From: Acidobacteriota bacterium
GTDB lineage: Bacteria > Acidobacteriota > Terriglobia > Terriglobales > Acidobacteriaceae
Assembly: GCA_021781255.1 (NCBI GenBank)
Contig: JAJXXG010001094.1
Coordinates: 1 to 10,663, forward strand
DNA length: 10,663 nt
Direction: 5' to 3'
Shown here: piece by piece, positions 1 through 7,957 of the stretch
Numbering within the stretch: the stretch's first letter is position 1
Layout of the letters: the number at the start of each line of letters is the position of its first letter
Position numbers and translations under genes: made by a program
Notes under the pieces: model-generated
Told to the model about the DNA's origin: nothing
Database searches by the model: none
Seen by the model: the letters and a program-made list of their open reading frames with translations, nothing else

Positions 1-914
1 AGACCGGGCCGCACGGACAAAAGGTGCAGCGGCTGCTCATTGAAGAGACCGCGGCCATCGCCCGCGAGCTCTACCTCGGCATTGTGCTGGACCGCGCCGC
101 CGGCAAACTCGTCTTCATGGCGTCGCAGGCCGGCGGCATGGAGATCGAAGAGGTGGCGGCAAAGGATCCCGACGCTATCTATAAAGAGACCATCGACCCC
201 GCCGTGGGCTTCGGCGCCTGGCAGGCGCGCAAGCTGGCCTTCGCCCTGGGGCTGCAGTCCGCGCAGATCAACCAGGCGGTGGCCTTCTTCCAGAGCCTGT
301 ACCGGGCCTTTGTCGAGACCGACGCCTCGCTGGTCGAGATCAATCCCTTCATCACCACGGCCGACGGCAAGCTCTTCGCCCTCGACGCCAAGATCAACTT
401 CGACGACAACGCGCTCTTCCGCCATGCCGACATCAAGGCGCTCCGCGACGTCGCCGAGGAAGACCCGCTGGAAGTGGAAGCGAGCAAGTACGCGCTCAAC
501 TACATCAAGCTCGACGGCTCCATCGCCTGCATGGTCAACGGCGCCGGCCTGGCCATGGCGACCATGGACATCATTCAGTACGCCGGCGGCAGCCCCGCTA
601 ACTTCCTCGATGTCGGCGGCGGCGCCACGCAGGAGCAGATCGAACATGCCTTCGAGATCCTGCTCTCCGATAAAAATGTGAAGGCAATCTTCATCAATAT
701 CTTTGGCGGCATCCTGCGCGTTGACCGCCTGGCCACCGGCGTCGTTGCCGCGGCCAGAAAACTCAACGTCCAAGTTCCCATCGTGTTGCGGCTCGAGGGA
801 ACCAACGTTGAAGAAGGTCGCAGAATTCTGCAGGAATCCGGTTTGAATTTTCAAGTAGGTGCAACCATGAAGGAAGCCGCCGAGCTTGTGGTGGCTGCGG
901 CGGCGAGGGCATAA
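1..914 (+). CDS. sucC: Succinyl-CoA synthetase (ADP/GDP-forming) subunit beta, 5'-truncated by the window edge
   Basis: This is the beta subunit of succinyl-CoA synthetase, the TCA-cycle enzyme that interconverts succinyl-CoA and succinate with substrate-level ATP or GTP formation in the cytoplasm. The reading frame is open from the first complete codon at 3 (T-G-P-H-G-Q-K-V...), which matches the region before the second half of the ATP-grasp domain in E. coli SucC. The gene therefore starts upstream. About 303 residues are visible against about 388 in the family, so roughly 85 are missing, including the nucleotide gatekeeper region; ATP versus GTP preference cannot be read here. Numbering from the GTG at 24, visible family motifs are ELYLG (15-19), EINPF (105-109) and [14 protein letters not shown] (121-134) of the Mg-nucleotide site, [10 protein letters not shown] (169-178), the ligase-domain glycine stretch DVGGGAT (196-202), NIFGGI (225-230) and RLEGTN (256-261). 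The stop codon TAA lies 2 nt before sucD. The GTG at 24 is an internal codon. Confidence 0.96.
   Translation, partial: TGPHGQKVQRLLIEETAAIARELYLGIVLDRAAGKLVFMASQAGGMEIEEVAAKDPDAIYKETIDPAVGFGAWQARKLAFALGLQSAQINQAVAFFQSLYRAFVETDASLVEINPFITTADGKLFALDAKINFDDNALFRHADIKALRDVAEEDPLEVEASKYALNYIKLDGSIACMVNGAGLAMATMDIIQYAGGSPANFLDVGGGATQEQIEHAFEILLSDKNVKAIFINIFGGILRVDRLATGVVAAARKLNVQVPIVLRLEGTNVEEGRRILQESGLNFQVGATMKEAAELVVAAAARA
905..908 (+). promoter_or_regulatory. Shine-Dalgarno for sucD inside the sucC 3' end
   Basis: GAGG lies 8 nt upstream of the sucD ATG and within the last codons of sucC. This supports the ATG at 917 as the start and implies coupled translation of the two subunits. Confidence 0.6.
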
Positions 915-916
915 AG

Positions 917-1792
917 ATGGCGGTTCTGGTTGATAACAATACGCGTCTGATCGTGCAGGGAATTACGGGCAAGGAAGGCACCTTCCACGCCATGGGTTGC
1001 GCGGAGTACGGCACCAAGGTCGTCGGTGGAGTCACGCCCGGCAAGGGCGGATCCACGCATGAGGGCTGGCCCGTCTTCAATACCGTGGCCGAAGCCGTCG
1101 AGAAGACCGGCGCCAACGCGACCATGATCTTTGTGCCGCCGCCGTTCGCCGCCGACGCAATTCTCGAGGCCGAGGATGCGGGGATCCCCCTGATCGTCTG
1201 CATTACCGAGGGCATTCCCACACTCGACATGGTCAAGGTCTGGGCCAAACTCAAAACCTCCAGCGCCAGGCTCGTGGGGCCCAATTGCCCCGGCGTGATC
1301 TCGCCCGGCAAAGCCAAGATCGGCATTATGCCGGGACGGATCCACAAGGAAGGCTCCGTCGGCATCGTGTCACGCTCGGGAACGCTCACCTACGAGGCCG
1401 TCCATCAGCTCACTCAGCGCGGTATCGGCCAATCGACCGCAATCGGCATTGGCGGCGATCCCATCATCGGCACCACCCACATCGACGCCCTGCGCCTGCT
1501 CAACGATGATCCCGGCACCGACGCCATCATCATGATCGGCGAGATCGGCGGCTCGGCCGAGGAGGCCGCGGCTCAGTTTGTGAAGGAAAACGTGAAAAAG
1601 CCCGTTGTGGGCTTCATCGCTGGGCAAACGGCGCCTCCAGGCCGCCGCATGGGCCACGCCGGCGCCATCATCAGCGGCGGCCAGGGCACCGCTGCCGACA
1701 AGATGAAGGCCATGGAAGCCGCCGGGATTCATGTCGTGGTCTCCCCGGCCGAAATCGGCGCCACACTGGCTCGCGTCATCGGCAAAGCCTGA
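917..1792 (+). CDS. sucD: Succinyl-CoA synthetase subunit alpha
   Basis: This is the alpha subunit of succinyl-CoA synthetase. It binds CoA and carries the phosphohistidine intermediate of the succinyl-CoA/succinate reaction. The product is 291 residues, close to the 289 of E. coli SucD, and appears complete. The N-terminal Rossmann-like CoA-binding domain shows [11 protein letters not shown] (15-25) and PPPFAADAI (74-82). GPNCPG (121-126) leads into the ligase domain, where GDPIIGT (180-186) and GEIGG (208-212) are typical. The active-site histidine is H247 in [13 protein letters not shown] (246-258), equivalent to H246 of E. coli. The ATG is 2 nt after the sucC stop, so the two are one transcriptional and probably translationally coupled unit. 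No sucAB or lpd genes are visible downstream. Confidence 0.97.
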   Translation: MAVLVDNNTRLIVQGITGKEGTFHAMGCAEYGTKVVGGVTPGKGGSTHEGWPVFNTVAEAVEKTGANATMIFVPPPFAADAILEAEDAGIPLIVCITEGIPTLDMVKVWAKLKTSSARLVGPNCPGVISPGKAKIGIMPGRIHKEGSVGIVSRSGTLTYEAVHQLTQRGIGQSTAIGIGGDPIIGTTHIDALRLLNDDPGTDAIIMIGEIGGSAEEAAAQFVKENVKKPVVGFIAGQTAPPGRRMGHAGAIISGGQGTAADKMKAMEAAGIHVVVSPAEIGATLARVIGKA

Positions 1793-1832
1793 ATTCACCG
1801 GCTCTTCGTCGGCTTCTGTCTTCTTAAGCTAA

Positions 1833-1857
1833 GGCGGCGTCCACGCCGGACGCCGTC
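1833..1857 (+). terminator. Hairpin after sucD, possible terminator without U-tract
   Basis: An inverted repeat pairs 1835-1842 (CGGCGTCC) with 1848-1855 (GGACGCCG) around the loop ACGCC. One G-U and one G-C pair extend it to a 10-bp stem. It begins about 40 nt past the sucD stop. No T-run follows, so it is not a textbook intrinsic terminator; it could aid Rho-dependent termination or protect the 3' end of the mRNA. Confidence 0.4.
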
Positions 1858-1980
1858 CCCAGTGCCAGTCTCGCATTCTTCAATCTGTAGCGAAATAGAG
1901 CACTTTCGGTAACCCGCCGCGAATTACTTTCACCTTTGATTCTTCCTGCCCTGTTTTCCTCCTGCCCCGCTCGGCCGGGC

Positions 1981-1986
1981 GATAAT
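1981..1986 (+). promoter_or_regulatory. Weak -10-like hexamer GATAAT
   Basis: GATAAT matches the sigma-70 -10 consensus at five of six positions and sits in the AT-richer part of the gap. No good -35 is seen 16-18 nt upstream, and the next supported gene begins about 380 nt away. It is recorded only as the best -10-like string in this gap. Confidence 0.18.
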
Positions 1987-2211
1987 CTACATACAAATAC
2001 GTGTCACCGGGCCCTCCATGAGCGGTTCCTCAGTAACCGGCCATGAGGCAAATGTATCTCTCCTTCAGGTGTCGCCCGAAGCCGGGACGCACAGGCTCCC
2101 ATCTCCATCGGAGATCGGAACCTTGCATGCCTCGACATTGGGATGCTGCTGCAGGAAAAATACGGCTGGAGCATCTTGCCGGCACGCCCGGCCAGAGCGT
2201 CTTCGCAACTG

Positions 2212-2227
2212 GCCGCGCCGGCGCGGC
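2212..2227. repeat. Perfect 16-bp GC palindrome
   Basis: GCCGCGCCGGCGCGGC is its own reverse complement, centred between 2219 and 2220 in the non-coding gap. Such strings arise readily in GC-rich DNA, but it could also be a protein-binding dyad or the tip of an RNA stem. Confidence 0.3.
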
Positions 2228-2366
2228 GCTCCTGCATCCGCAGCGCGCATTCTCAACCTGGCTTCGCGCCTGGTGCTGTCTTGGTTTTGTCTTGCCCTGG
2301 AAATGTTCGATGCGGCTCCTCGCAGACCGTAAAGCAAGCTGATCCCTTGGTTCGTGGACTGTTGCC

Positions 2367-4163
2367 ATGAACGGGTCGGCAAACGGGATCCGCAGAACGG
2401 CGTTGGTTCCTATGGACTCATCGACACCCGCGTTGGCAGATGCGGCGCGGCAGAGTTACCGATTCGCGGATTTGCGGCTGCAGGCCGACGGAACGCTGTT
2501 GCGCGGCGAGACTGCGCTCGCCATCTCCGGGGAAGAGCTGGATCTGCTGCGTGCGCTCCTTGCGCGGCCGGAAGAAGTGATTCCCGCGCGGGAGCTGAGC
2601 CAGGCCGTCTGGGGCGATCCTCACTTCGCCAGTCATCGCCTCCCCGCCTGCCTGGCATCGCTTCAGGCGCTCCTGCGGCCCGCGGATTGCATTCAGAGCG
2701 TCGGCCGGCGCGGCTATCGCCTGTCCGGCGCCGTCGATTGCCCGTCGCAGCCGTCAGATCGGCCGCAGCCGCTGCTGGCGATCCTCCCCTTTACCACCGG
2801 TTTCGACCTTCCCGACCATTGGGGGCTGGCCATCGCCGAAGAGCTCATGAATCGGCTCCGCGAACAGCATTCCGCCCTGGTCTCGATTGCGGCCCTGGAC
2901 TCGACCCTCACGCTGGCGCGCAGCGGATTGGCGGCGCTGCAAGTGGGCAGGATGCTGGGCGCGGAACTGGTGCTGACCGGGCAGTTGGCTGCCACGCCGC
3001 GGCGGCTGCGTCTGCGGGTCGAGGTCTTCCGGGTGGTGGATGGAGCCTCGCTTTGGGTCGAGGATCTGCTGATGGAACGCCTGCAGATGGCTGAAATGGC
3101 CGAGGAGCTGGTAAACCGTGTCGTATCGCGGTTGGGCCGCGGAACAGTTCTTCCGCGCGCGGCGGCTGCGCCCCAGCAGGTCTGTGAAAGATCGTCCGCG
3201 CAAGATGAAGCGCACGACCTCTATCTGCGCGCCCACCATGAATGGCAAAACATGGAGCGGCACCGCATGCAGAACGCCATGGGCCGCCTGCTGCACGCGA
3301 TGGATCTGGACCCTTCCTTGATCGCGGCCCGCGTCGACCTTGCGCAACTGTCCGTTCTCCAGTGTATCTACGGCTACATCTCTCCCCGGATTGCCGCCGT
3401 CTCCGTGCGGCGGGCGGCCGATGCCATCCCTGAGCTCAACCAACAGGCCGTTCAACTGCTCCCGTCACTGGCCTGGGTTGAGTTTCATCATGACCGCGAT
3501 GCGCACTCGGCCCTCCGCTCCATGGCCCGTGCCGCCGCGTTGCCTTACGATCCCGCCAACACGCGCGTCAGTTGCTGGCTCCTGCTCAGTCAGCACCGGT
3601 TCGGCGAGGCCATCGAGCTGCTCCACGCGGCGCTGCGGGTTGATCCCTGGTCGCCCTGGCTGCAAACCGCCCTGGGATGGTCTCTGCATCTGGCCGGCCG
3701 GCGCGATGAAAGCGTGGCCCAGGCCCGCAAGGCCATCGAGATGTTCTCCGCGTATGACAACGCGCTCCTCTTCGGCGCCATGATCCTGGGTCACAACGGA
3801 GAAACCGGGAATGCAAATGAGGCGGCAGCCATGCTGGTCCGGCGCTCTCCGCACTACGACCTCGCGCTCGCCGCGCAGGCATACGCGCTCGCCTGCTCCG
3901 GTTGCGCCGAGCCTTCCCGCCGGCTCCTGGAGCGTATCCGATGGTTGAGCCGCGAGCGCTACGTTCTGAATACGTTGAACGCGGCCACGTTCGTCGCTCT
4001 GGGCGACGCCGGCGCCGCTCTTGCCGAACTGCGCGCCGCCGAGAGAATCCGTTGTCCGTGGTTCTTTCAGATGCTCGGCGACCCACGCATCCAGCCCCTC
4101 AGGGAACGGCCTGAGTTTGCCGATCTGCTGGCGGTTCTCGCCGCCGTGGCGCCTGCCGGTTAA
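2367..4163 (+). CDS. Winged-helix DNA-binding / TolB-like / TPR one-component regulator
   Basis: Predicted cytoplasmic transcriptional regulator of 598 residues. Residues about 31-120 form an OmpR/PhoB-type (CadC-like) winged helix: YRFADLRL start, GEELDLLRALLARPEEVIPARELSQ helices, then the wing ending SVGRRGYRLSG (111-121). Residues about 135-258 resemble the alpha/beta domain often joined to such winged helices in adenylate-cyclase-associated and TolB-N-like proteins: LLAILPFTTG, then AIAEELMNRL, then VGRMLGAELVLTGQL, then RLRVEVFRVVDGASLWVED. Residues about 280-590 are helical and TPR-like, clearest at 404-424 and 430-458. There is no transmembrane segment, unlike true CadC or ToxR. An in-frame TGA at 2340 bounds the start. 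Neither the ATG at 2367 nor that at 2412 has a clear Shine-Dalgarno; both leave the winged helix intact. The gene stands alone, convergent with the SGNH hydrolase gene. Its targets and ligand are unknown. Confidence 0.88.
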   Translation: MNGSANGIRRTALVPMDSSTPALADAARQSYRFADLRLQADGTLLRGETALAISGEELDLLRALLARPEEVIPARELSQAVWGDPHFASHRLPACLASLQALLRPADCIQSVGRRGYRLSGAVDCPSQPSDRPQPLLAILPFTTGFDLPDHWGLAIAEELMNRLREQHSALVSIAALDSTLTLARSGLAALQVGRMLGAELVLTGQLAATPRRLRLRVEVFRVVDGASLWVEDLLMERLQMAEMAEELVNRVVSRLGRGTVLPRAAAAPQQVCERSSAQDEAHDLYLRAHHEWQNMERHRMQNAMGRLLHAMDLDPSLIAARVDLAQLSVLQCIYGYISPRIAAVSVRRAADAIPELNQQAVQLLPSLAWVEFHHDRDAHSALRSMARAAALPYDPANTRVSCWLLLSQHRFGEAIELLHAALRVDPWSPWLQTALGWSLHLAGRRDESVAQARKAIEMFSAYDNALLFGAMILGHNGETGNANEAAAMLVRRSPHYDLALAAQAYALACSGCAEPSRRLLERIRWLSRERYVLNTLNAATFVALGDAGAALAELRAAERIRCPWFFQMLGDPRIQPLRERPEFADLLAVLAAVAPAG

Positions 4164-4200
4164 ACCGGCGCCCTGGCTGGGAACCGAAATTCGCGCTCCT

Positions 4201-4243
4201 GCTGCGCCGTCCTTTTGCCGGGATGGCAAAGCCACGGCGCAGC
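4201..4243. terminator. Long hairpin between convergent genes, possible shared terminator
   Basis: GCTGCGCCGT (4201-4210) pairs perfectly with ACGGCGCAGC (4234-4243). Inside it, TTTGCC (4214-4219) pairs with GGCAAA (4225-4230) around the loop GGGAT, giving about 16 bp with a small internal loop. It lies 37 nt after the regulator's stop and 20 nt past the end of the oppositely oriented SGNH gene. The plus strand has no T-run after the stem. On the minus strand a T-run (4255-4262) comes before the stem. The shared position favours bidirectional termination, but the U-tract evidence is poor. Confidence 0.45.
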
Positions 4244-4262
4244 CGCAAGAGCCGCAAAAAAA

Positions 4263-5480
4263 CTACTTCGCGAACAATGCAAGATCGATCGCTTCGCCCA
4301 TCGCCTTGTATCCGGCATCGCTGGGGTGCAGGTGATCTCCCGAATCGTAGGTCGGATTAAAGTGCGTTGGATTCGCGGCATCGCGCGTAGCCTTGTCGAA
4401 GTCGGCGACGCCGTCGAAGGTACCGCTGGTGCGAATCCAGTCATTCACCGCCTCGCGCACCTGCTCACCCTTATCGGAGTAGTAGCCGGCTCCGCCATAG
4501 GGAGTCAGCGTGGCGCCGAATATCTTCAGGCCATGCTCGTGCGCCTGGTCCGCGATCTGCTTCAGTCCGAACTCCAGTTGCGCGGCAGTGATGTCGTCCC
4601 ACGGCACCTGCACATGCGCCAGCCGGCCAATGTCGTTGATGCTTTCAAGCACCATCACATAGCGAACGCCGCTCTGCGCCAGCACATCGCGGTCGGTGCG
4701 CGATATCGCGCTGGGTCCGGCGCCTTCGTTCAGCACACGGTTGCCGCCTATACCTTCGTTCAGCACTCCAACATGGGCCAGCCGGGAATCCTGGCTCAGG
4801 CGCTCCGCAAGCACATCGGGCCAGCGGCGATTGGCGTTGCGCGTGGAGTGCGCCCCGTCGGTGATCGAATCGCCCAGCGTGACGATAGCCCGCGCGTCAG
4901 CCCCGCCCGCAACGTCAACACCGTCGAAAAAATACCACGAAGAAAGCTTGTCGGACTGCGCCAGCTCCGGCGCGGAAGGCGAGTGCCCGTCCGCCACGTA
5001 ATTGTCCTGGTCGGCGAAGGCATGATACGTCTCCGCGCGCATGATCTGCGCCGGCAGGTAAAAGCTGACCGCCAGGTTCGAGAGCGGCGCAACGCCAATG
5101 GCTATCGGATCGGAAAAGATCGCGCCCCCGGGCGGAATGTTGAACCAGGAAGCTCCGCCGAACGTAACCGCGTGGTCGGTGCCTGGCTCAGTAGCGCCGC
5201 CGCCCGCGCTCAACGCCACGTGCGCGTCTTCAATGGTGAGCGGGTCGGTGCCAAATTCGTTGGTGAAACGCAGGCGGATCTTCTCGCCGCCCACCGAAAC
5301 ATGAACGATCTCGCGCATTGTCACGTTGGAAAAAAGGTGGAAGCTGAGTCCTTCAGCCTGCATAGGCGATGCGGCCCAGGTTCCCACCCACGCCGGATCA
5401 GGCGCGGATTCGGCACAGGCCGGCGTGGCTGCATAAACAATTGCGATGAATGCCAATGCGGAAATGATGCGCTTCAACAT
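4263..5480 (-). CDS. Secreted SGNH/GDSL-family hydrolase (XynE-like putative carbohydrate esterase)
   Basis: Predicted exported esterase of 405 residues from the ATG at 5480. A signal peptide is evident: M-L-K-R, a hydrophobic core, then T-P-A-C-A before E-S, giving a likely cut after residue 23. A non-catalytic beta-rich N-terminal region (about 30-190: WVGTWAASP, RLRFTNEFGTDPL, SFYLP) precedes the SGNH fold. Block I is GDSITDG (nucleophile S205), block II GIGGN (243-247), block III SINDIG (N282), and block V DHLH (D382, H385), so the catalytic set is complete. Block III has Ser where Gly is usual. Relatives act on acetylated plant polysaccharides, so deacetylation of xylan-type substrates is plausible but inferred. 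The frame opens at 5528, but the start at 5480 is preferred because GGAGAGG lies 8 nt upstream and the signal peptide begins there. It lies 125 nt downstream of the GH3 gene on the same strand, probably co-transcribed. Confidence 0.9.
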   Translation of the reverse strand: MLKRIISALAFIAIVYAATPACAESAPDPAWVGTWAASPMQAEGLSFHLFSNVTMREIVHVSVGGEKIRLRFTNEFGTDPLTIEDAHVALSAGGGATEPGTDHAVTFGGASWFNIPPGGAIFSDPIAIGVAPLSNLAVSFYLPAQIMRAETYHAFADQDNYVADGHSPSAPELAQSDKLSSWYFFDGVDVAGGADARAIVTLGDSITDGAHSTRNANRRWPDVLAERLSQDSRLAHVGVLNEGIGGNRVLNEGAGPSAISRTDRDVLAQSGVRYVMVLESINDIGRLAHVQVPWDDITAAQLEFGLKQIADQAHEHGLKIFGATLTPYGGAGYYSDKGEQVREAVNDWIRTSGTFDGVADFDKATRDAANPTHFNPTYDSGDHLHPSDAGYKAMGEAIDLALFAK

Positions 5481-5488
5481 GTTTGGTT

Positions 5489-5495
5489 CCTCTCC
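5489..5495 (-). promoter_or_regulatory. Shine-Dalgarno fixing the SGNH hydrolase start
   Basis: On the minus strand GGAGAGG ends 8 nt before the ATG at 5480. This decides for the internal start, which exposes the signal peptide, over the in-frame ATG at 5528. Confidence 0.7.
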
Positions 5496-5522
5496 GGGTC
5501 GGTTTTCTCTTTGGGTGCGATT

Positions 5523-5528
5523 TGTCAA
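5523..5528 (-). promoter_or_regulatory. Possible -35 (TTGACA) upstream of the SGNH gene
   Basis: On the minus strand an exact TTGACA sits about 43 nt upstream of the SGNH start. It lies within a short inverted repeat (5518-5531, CGATT and AATCG arms around 4 nt). No good -10 hexamer is found 16-18 nt downstream, so an internal promoter after the GH3 gene is only a possibility. Confidence 0.2.
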
Positions 5529-5605
5529 TCGACCCTGCTTCCAGCGGCGGCGCGGGTGTCTGCCCCCGCATCGCGGCTGGACTCAAGGCCGCTGCTGCCA
5601 GTCGT

Positions 5606-7744
5606 TTAGTGCAGGTCGATGCCGGCGCTGAGCGGTGTGTCTTCGCTGGAAGCGCCCACGCGAACCACAAACTTGCCGGGATCGATCGTCCATTTGTGCG
5701 CGGCTTCATCCCAGTAGCTGAACGCGCGCGCATCCAGGGTCAGCGTCACATGCCGGCTCTCGCCCGGCGCCAGACGCACCTTCGCAAATCCCTTCAGCTC
5801 GCGCTCCGGCCGATCCGCCTTGGCCGATGGATCGGAAACATAAAGCTGGGCAACCTCGGCGCCGGCCACTGCGCCGGTGTTCTTCACATCAAAGCTGACC
5901 GCAACGCCGTTGGGATCGATGCTGCCCATCTCTACCGTCGGCGGAGCCTCCAGATTCGAGAACTCGAATGTGGTGTAGCTCAGGCCGTAGCCGAACGGAT
6001 ACAGCGGGTGCTGACCGGTCGTCGTCCAGTAACGATAGCCCACCATCAGCTTGTCGCCGTAATGGATGTGCTCGATGGTGTAGTCAACCGGCCTGCCGTT
6101 GGTCCCCGGGGTGTGCAGCATGGTGTTGTCTTTGGGATCCCCGTAGTACCACTTCGCCGACGGGTTCGTCTCCCAGCTGCGATCGAAGCTGACCGGCAGT
6201 TTGCCCTCCGGGTCATGCTTGCCGAACAGAATCTGCGCAACCGCCGTGCCGCCTTCCTGGCCCGGGTAATAGAGGTGCACCAGCGCGGGAACCTTGTCCA
6301 GCCAGCGGCTCACGTCCATGCCGCCTCCGCCGGTAAGCAGCACCACCGTGCGCGGGTTGGCTGCCGCCACCTGCTCCACCAGCGCATCCTCACCGGCAGG
6401 CAGCGTGAAGGTGCGGTCGTGGCCCTCGCCTTCAGCCTTGGCGTTGAAGCCCACCGCAACAATCACGATGTCCGCCTCGGCAACCGCCTTCTTCTCCGCG
6501 TCGGTGACCGGCATTGTGGGGCTGTAGAATACGTGCGCATCCGGGCCAAGCAGGTTCGCGATGCCCGTGAGGATGCTGACCGGCGCAAAAGCATGCGCCT
6601 CCGACGATCCTCCACCGCCCGGAATCGCGGGGTAGGCGTCAGGACCGATGACTGCGATCTTCGTGATCTTTGCAGGATCGAGCGGAAGAATCTTGCCCTC
6701 GTTTTTCAGAAGCGTGATGCTCTCAAGCGCCTCCTCAAGCGCGAGCGGCCGGTCGGCCACGGAATAGGTGGAGTCGGCGGCATCAAACTGCGGACGCGTC
6801 GTGAAGCCATAGCGCAGCTCCGTGCGCAGCAGCCGCAGCACGTGGTCGTCTATCGTAGACTCCTTCACCTGGCCCGCCTGAACCGCGGGAAGCAGGTTCT
6901 GCGCGTTCATAAACTTGGGGCTCGGCATCTCCAGATCGAGCCCGTTGTTGCACGCCGCAATGCCATCATAGGTCGCATCCCAGTCCGACATGAGAATGCC
7001 CTGGAAACCCCACTCTCCCTTGAGCACTTTCAGATTCAGAAAGTCGTTCTGCGTGGCATGCGTCCCGTTCACCAGGTTGTAGGAGTTCATCACCGCGTCT
7101 ACGTGGGCTTTGGTAACCGCGGCTTCGAAACTCGGCAGATAAATCTCCCGCATGGTGCGCTCGTCCACGTCGGAGCTCGCGTTGTGACGGTTGAACTCCT
7201 GATTGTTGAGCGCATAGTGCTTGACCGTCGCGACCACCCCCTCCGCTTGCACGCCCTCAATATAGGGCACCACAAGCTCCGAGTTAAGGTACGGATCCTC
7301 GGAGAGGTACTCGAAATCCCGCCCGGCAACCGGCGAACGCGCAATGTTCACCCCCGGACCGAGAAGGAAGTTGACGCCCCGGGCGCGGGCATCGCGGCCC
7401 AGAGCCTCGCCCACCTTGCGCGCAAGCTCCCGATCCCAGCTCGCAGCCAGCGACGCTCCGGATGCGTACGCCGTGGTCGGGCCCCACGTGCGCACCCCCA
7501 CTGAGGCATCCGACATCTTGAAGCTCGGCAGATTGATCGATGAAATCGGCCGCGTGTACATGTGATCGGTGCCCCCAAGCAGGTCAACCTTCTGCTCCAA
7601 TGTGAGCTTGGAAAGCAGGTCATGCGCCTGCGCTTCAATCGCGGACGAATCGGGTACAGGCCCTTGAGCCTCAATTTGTACCGCCGTCGCTGCAATTGTT
7701 AAGGCAAGAAGGGAAGAGAAGTGCCGCAAACTGAAAATTTTCAT
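5606..7744 (-). CDS. Secreted glycoside hydrolase family 3 protein (beta-glucosidase/beta-xylosidase type)
   Basis: Predicted exported exo-acting beta-glycosidase of 712 residues that would release terminal sugars from beta-linked oligosaccharides. The N-terminus (MKIFSLRHFSS, a hydrophobic stretch, then QIEA) looks like a signal peptide cut near residue 26. The GH3 (alpha/beta)8 domain spans about 40-320, with substrate-binding KHYALNNQE (175-183) and nucleophile motif MSDWD, whose Asp is D254. The C-terminal alpha/beta sandwich (about 335-585) carries GEGHDRTF, where E440 is the probable acid/base, and PFGYGLSYTTF (583-593). A fibronectin-III-like domain (about 612-705) closes the protein. 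No PA14 insert is seen. The open frame extends to 8068, but its first 108 codons are low-complexity Arg/Gly-rich and lie in the intergenic region. ATG 7744 (or 7765, 7 codons earlier) is preferred because a signal peptide follows. Substrate (glucoside or xyloside) cannot be settled by eye. Confidence 0.93.
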   Translation of the reverse strand: MKIFSLRHFSSLLALTIAATAVQIEAQGPVPDSSAIEAQAHDLLSKLTLEQKVDLLGGTDHMYTRPISSINLPSFKMSDASVGVRTWGPTTAYASGASLAASWDRELARKVGEALGRDARARGVNFLLGPGVNIARSPVAGRDFEYLSEDPYLNSELVVPYIEGVQAEGVVATVKHYALNNQEFNRHNASSDVDERTMREIYLPSFEAAVTKAHVDAVMNSYNLVNGTHATQNDFLNLKVLKGEWGFQGILMSDWDATYDGIAACNNGLDLEMPSPKFMNAQNLLPAVQAGQVKESTIDDHVLRLLRTELRYGFTTRPQFDAADSTYSVADRPLALEEALESITLLKNEGKILPLDPAKITKIAVIGPDAYPAIPGGGGSSEAHAFAPVSILTGIANLLGPDAHVFYSPTMPVTDAEKKAVAEADIVIVAVGFNAKAEGEGHDRTFTLPAGEDALVEQVAAANPRTVVLLTGGGGMDVSRWLDKVPALVHLYYPGQEGGTAVAQILFGKHDPEGKLPVSFDRSWETNPSAKWYYGDPKDNTMLHTPGTNGRPVDYTIEHIHYGDKLMVGYRYWTTTGQHPLYPFGYGLSYTTFEFSNLEAPPTVEMGSIDPNGVAVSFDVKNTGAVAGAEVAQLYVSDPSAKADRPERELKGFAKVRLAPGESRHVTLTLDARAFSYWDEAAHKWTIDPGKFVVRVGASSEDTPLSAGIDLH

Positions 7745-7957
7745 ATCGCGCCCACGGTAGCGCATTGGACCGCTCAATGTACAGCCTGAACCGGGCCAAA
7801 ATCGTCGCTCGTCCCGCCGAATGGGCCGGGACGCCGGCAAGGCGGCTCTTCCCCCGCTGCGGCGCCGGCCCCGGGCTCCATCCCGTCCATTCCGGCCTGC
7901 CGTCCCGGCCGCCCGCATCGTGCCCTCCCGTTCCCTTGCAGAATCAATACCTTGTGC

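Larger units (their letters stand above)
1793..2366. other. 574-nt intergenic gap with no convincing gene
   Basis: The stretch between sucD and the winged-helix/TPR gene contains a hairpin just after sucD, an AT-richer block around 1860-2000, and a GC-richer part from about 2040 to 2340. Short open frames of 75-112 codons overlap one another on both strands here (for example 2018-2332 and 2043-2342 on plus, 2030-2368 on minus). None shows a recognisable motif, a good Shine-Dalgarno, or a composition that picks out one frame. I see no tRNA, rRNA or known riboswitch pattern. It may hold the promoter and a long leader for the downstream regulator, or a decayed gene. Confidence 0.5.

Noticed and set aside
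763..1389. 208-codon minus-strand frame across the sucC/sucD junction
   Set aside because: It is antisense to two confidently identified genes and has no motif of its own.
2354..3094. 246-codon frame overlapping the winged-helix gene
   Set aside because: The translation is Arg/Ala/Gly low-complexity, and the overlapping frame at 2367 has the recognisable domains.
5541..5580. Possible hairpin between the GH3 and SGNH genes (CCAGC/GCTGG outer arms, GCGGG/CCCGC inner arms)
   Set aside because: The arms are only 5 bp each, separated by 6-nt internal loops, with no T-run on the minus strand. Too weak to call a terminator.
4215..5609. 464-codon open frame antisense to the SGNH hydrolase gene
   Set aside because: The translation is Arg-rich and featureless, while the opposite strand encodes all four SGNH blocks. 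It is a shadow.
5483..7504. 673-codon open frame antisense to the GH3 gene
   Set aside because: The minus-strand frame has clear GH3 domains, a catalytic Asp and a signal peptide. The plus-strand translation is Arg/His/Val-rich with no motif, as expected from GC-rich third positions on the opposite strand.
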